Positions 62,802 through 64,000 of a DNA stretch of 64,000 nucleotides are shown piece after piece. This DNA comes from Denitratimonas yunnanensis (SeqCode) (GTDB taxonomy: Bacteria; Pseudomonadota; Gammaproteobacteria; Xanthomonadales; Xanthomonadaceae): assembly GCA_026410415.1 (NCBI GenBank), contig JAPMLR010000002.1, positions 186,001 through 250,000 on the forward strand, in the 5' to 3' direction. A program made the translations under genes and the position numbers. Positions within the stretch are counted from its first letter, which is position 1. Each line of letters starts with the position of its first letter. The notes beneath the pieces are model-generated. The model saw only the letters and a list, made by a program, of their open reading frames with translations, was not told the origin of the DNA and ran no database searches.

Positions 62802-64000
62802 ATGGACGCGACACGGGCACGGAAATGGACGGTGCTTGCGGCACTGGCCTTGATGTGGATGACGACGGTGCTGCTGCCGGCGGTGGCGCTGGCAGAGAAG
62901 GGAAGCCGGCCGGCAGCCGGGGCCAAGGCAGTCACCTTCCGCACGATCGAGGGATCGCCTCTCACGGTACGCATTGGCGAGGACCACTCCTTCCAGATCT
63001 TCAATTCCGCAGTCCCCGGTTACGGGCAGGTCTTTCCGACGTCTGCCAGCGGCACCGCCGACATGGGCTGGATGATCCGCGCCGGGAGTACGCTGTACAC
63101 GCCTGATTTCAGCAATCACGACGGAACGGCGACAAGCAGTCTTGGCGCGCGTACGCCTTACACGCCACAGTCCCTTGGCAACATCAGCGGATCGGGAACG
63201 GCGGGCAACCCGTTCTCGGTGAGTGTCTCGGCCGCGCTGGGAAGCAGCGGACTGGTCGCCACCGAGCAGGTAACCTACGTCAATGGACGCAACTACTTCG
63301 TCAAGCGCCTCACCCTGAAGAACAACGGCAGCGCTTCTCAGAGCGTGAAGATCTACCTCGGCGCGGACATCTATCTGGCGGCCAGCGACAGCGGAGTGCC
63401 ATTCCGCGTGGCCGCATCCGGCAGCATCGGCGGCCAGAACTGCACGACACCGGCAACCTATTCCATCCTCTTCATCCCGCAGACGCCGGCTGATCACTAC
63501 AGCGCCGCCGGATACAGCAACATTTGGTCGCAGATCGGTTCGAGCACCAGCAACCTCAACAATCAGTTGACCACCGGCTGCCAGGACAATGGTGCCGCAC
63601 TGCAGTGGAATCGTACCCTCGCTGCCGGCGCCAGCGTCAGCATTCAGGCCACCACCTCCTTCGGCGACATTCCGACCATCACCGAGTTCGATGTGACTTC
63701 GGTCACGCCATCCAGTTTGGCGCAGGGTGCCTCCGCCAACGTGACCATTCGTGGTGTCGGCTTCAACCAAGGCACCACCTTCACCTTCGGAAGCGGGGTC
63801 ACGGTGTCCAACCTGACGATTGTCAGCGAGACGCAGGCCACGGCCCGATTGACCGTCACCGGATCGGCCACGGTCGGAAATCGCAATGTTGTCGCAACGC
63901 AGGGAGGTGGCACGGGACTCAGCGCGACATTGACCAATGGTTTCCGTGTCACTGCCGCGCAAACGGGGTTCACGCTGACCTCGATCACGCCCGCTGCCGC
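62802..64000 (+). CDS. Secreted protein with IPT/TIG-like domains (3' partial)
   Basis: At least 399 codons, open at the window end. Signal peptide (ends near AVALA, about residue 30). A Thr/Ser/Gly-rich domain follows (about 40-270) with beta-rich repeats such as TYVNGRNYFVKRLTLKNNGS and a Cys pair (GQNC, TTGC). From about residue 290 come TIG-type Ig repeats: DVTSVTPSSLAQGASANVTI, RGVGFNQGTTFTF, and a second unit starting TLTSITPAA. TIG repeats occur in adhesins and surface enzymes. GGGAGAGG precedes the ATG. The opposite strand also has a long open frame, which I regard as a shadow. Confidence 0.82.
   Translation, partial: MDATRARKWTVLAALALMWMTTVLLPAVALAEKGSRPAAGAKAVTFRTIEGSPLTVRIGEDHSFQIFNSAVPGYGQVFPTSASGTADMGWMIRAGSTLYTPDFSNHDGTATSSLGARTPYTPQSLGNISGSGTAGNPFSVSVSAALGSSGLVATEQVTYVNGRNYFVKRLTLKNNGSASQSVKIYLGADIYLAASDSGVPFRVAASGSIGGQNCTTPATYSILFIPQTPADHYSAAGYSNIWSQIGSSTSNLNNQLTTGCQDNGAALQWNRTLAAGASVSIQATTSFGDIPTITEFDVTSVTPSSLAQGASANVTIRGVGFNQGTTFTFGSGVTVSNLTIVSETQATARLTVTGSATVGNRNVVATQGGGTGLSATLTNGFRVTAAQTGFTLTSITPAA

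Noticed and set aside
62529..63962. 477-residue open frame on the minus strand at the right end
   Set aside because: The plus strand here has a ribosome-binding site, a signal peptide and TIG repeats, and no stop to the window end. The minus frame has none of these.

Overview
The window is high-GC, densely coded chromosomal DNA with short spacers. It reads like a gammaproteobacterium of the Xanthomonadales/Lysobacterales. That placement is an inference from the homodimeric AceE, a type II secretion gspA/gspB pair, an OleD-type reductase, a DUF1631-PilZ pair, several TonB-dependent receptors and a REP-like intergenic element of the kind seen in xanthomonads. No rRNA, CRISPR array or complete prophage was seen.

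Layout. 1-8.74 kb: a signalling block with an EAL-domain response regulator (5' end outside the window), two large hybrid histidine kinases in tandem, and a convergent membrane CHASE-PAS-PAS-GGDEF cyclase. 8.97-10.1 kb: a tRNA-Met(CAT) followed by the 50-residue stub of a P4-type integrase and one unknown gene, the apparent scar of a lost island. 10.4-15.4 kb: an acyl-CoA dehydrogenase and a DUF1631-PilZ operon. 15.5-24.6 kb (minus strand): btuB behind a cobalamin riboswitch, a SulP transporter, a small lipoprotein, and a TonB receptor plus secreted beta-helix protein behind a Pho-box-like site. 24.6-28.6 kb: a tightly coupled minus-strand run (OleD-like reductase, UbiJ-like protein, acetyltransferase, nitrilase-family amidase, carboxylesterase). 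28.7-38.3 kb: a MoxR/CoxE pair, a TPR protein with a decayed kinase domain, rhomboid-gspB-gspA, a TerC/Alx membrane protein behind a yybP-ykoY (Mn2+) riboswitch, and a second rhomboid. 38.6-39.9 kb: an exported M20 amidohydrolase.

40.0-45.0 kb is the most unusual part. An EcoRII/Dcm-like restriction-modification operon (cytosine methyltransferase, unknown 93-residue protein, Vsr nuclease, EcoRII-type endonuclease) lies between a decayed copy of the 3' end of hemW on the left and the intact hemW on the right. This arrangement suggests insertion with duplication of the target. The endonuclease gene is clearly richer in A+T than its surroundings.

45.2-53.2 kb is mostly housekeeping: aceE, a SAM methyltransferase, a Cu/Zn superoxide dismutase lipoprotein, glnE and an SDR reductase. 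53.3-62.6 kb holds a lipid-handling locus: a VolA-like surface lipase, a DUF1302 outer-membrane protein, a DUF1329 periplasmic protein, a Ycf48-like protein and an RND/MMPL transporter. Together these could release, move and pump a lipid across the envelope. The window ends inside a secreted IPT/TIG-repeat protein.
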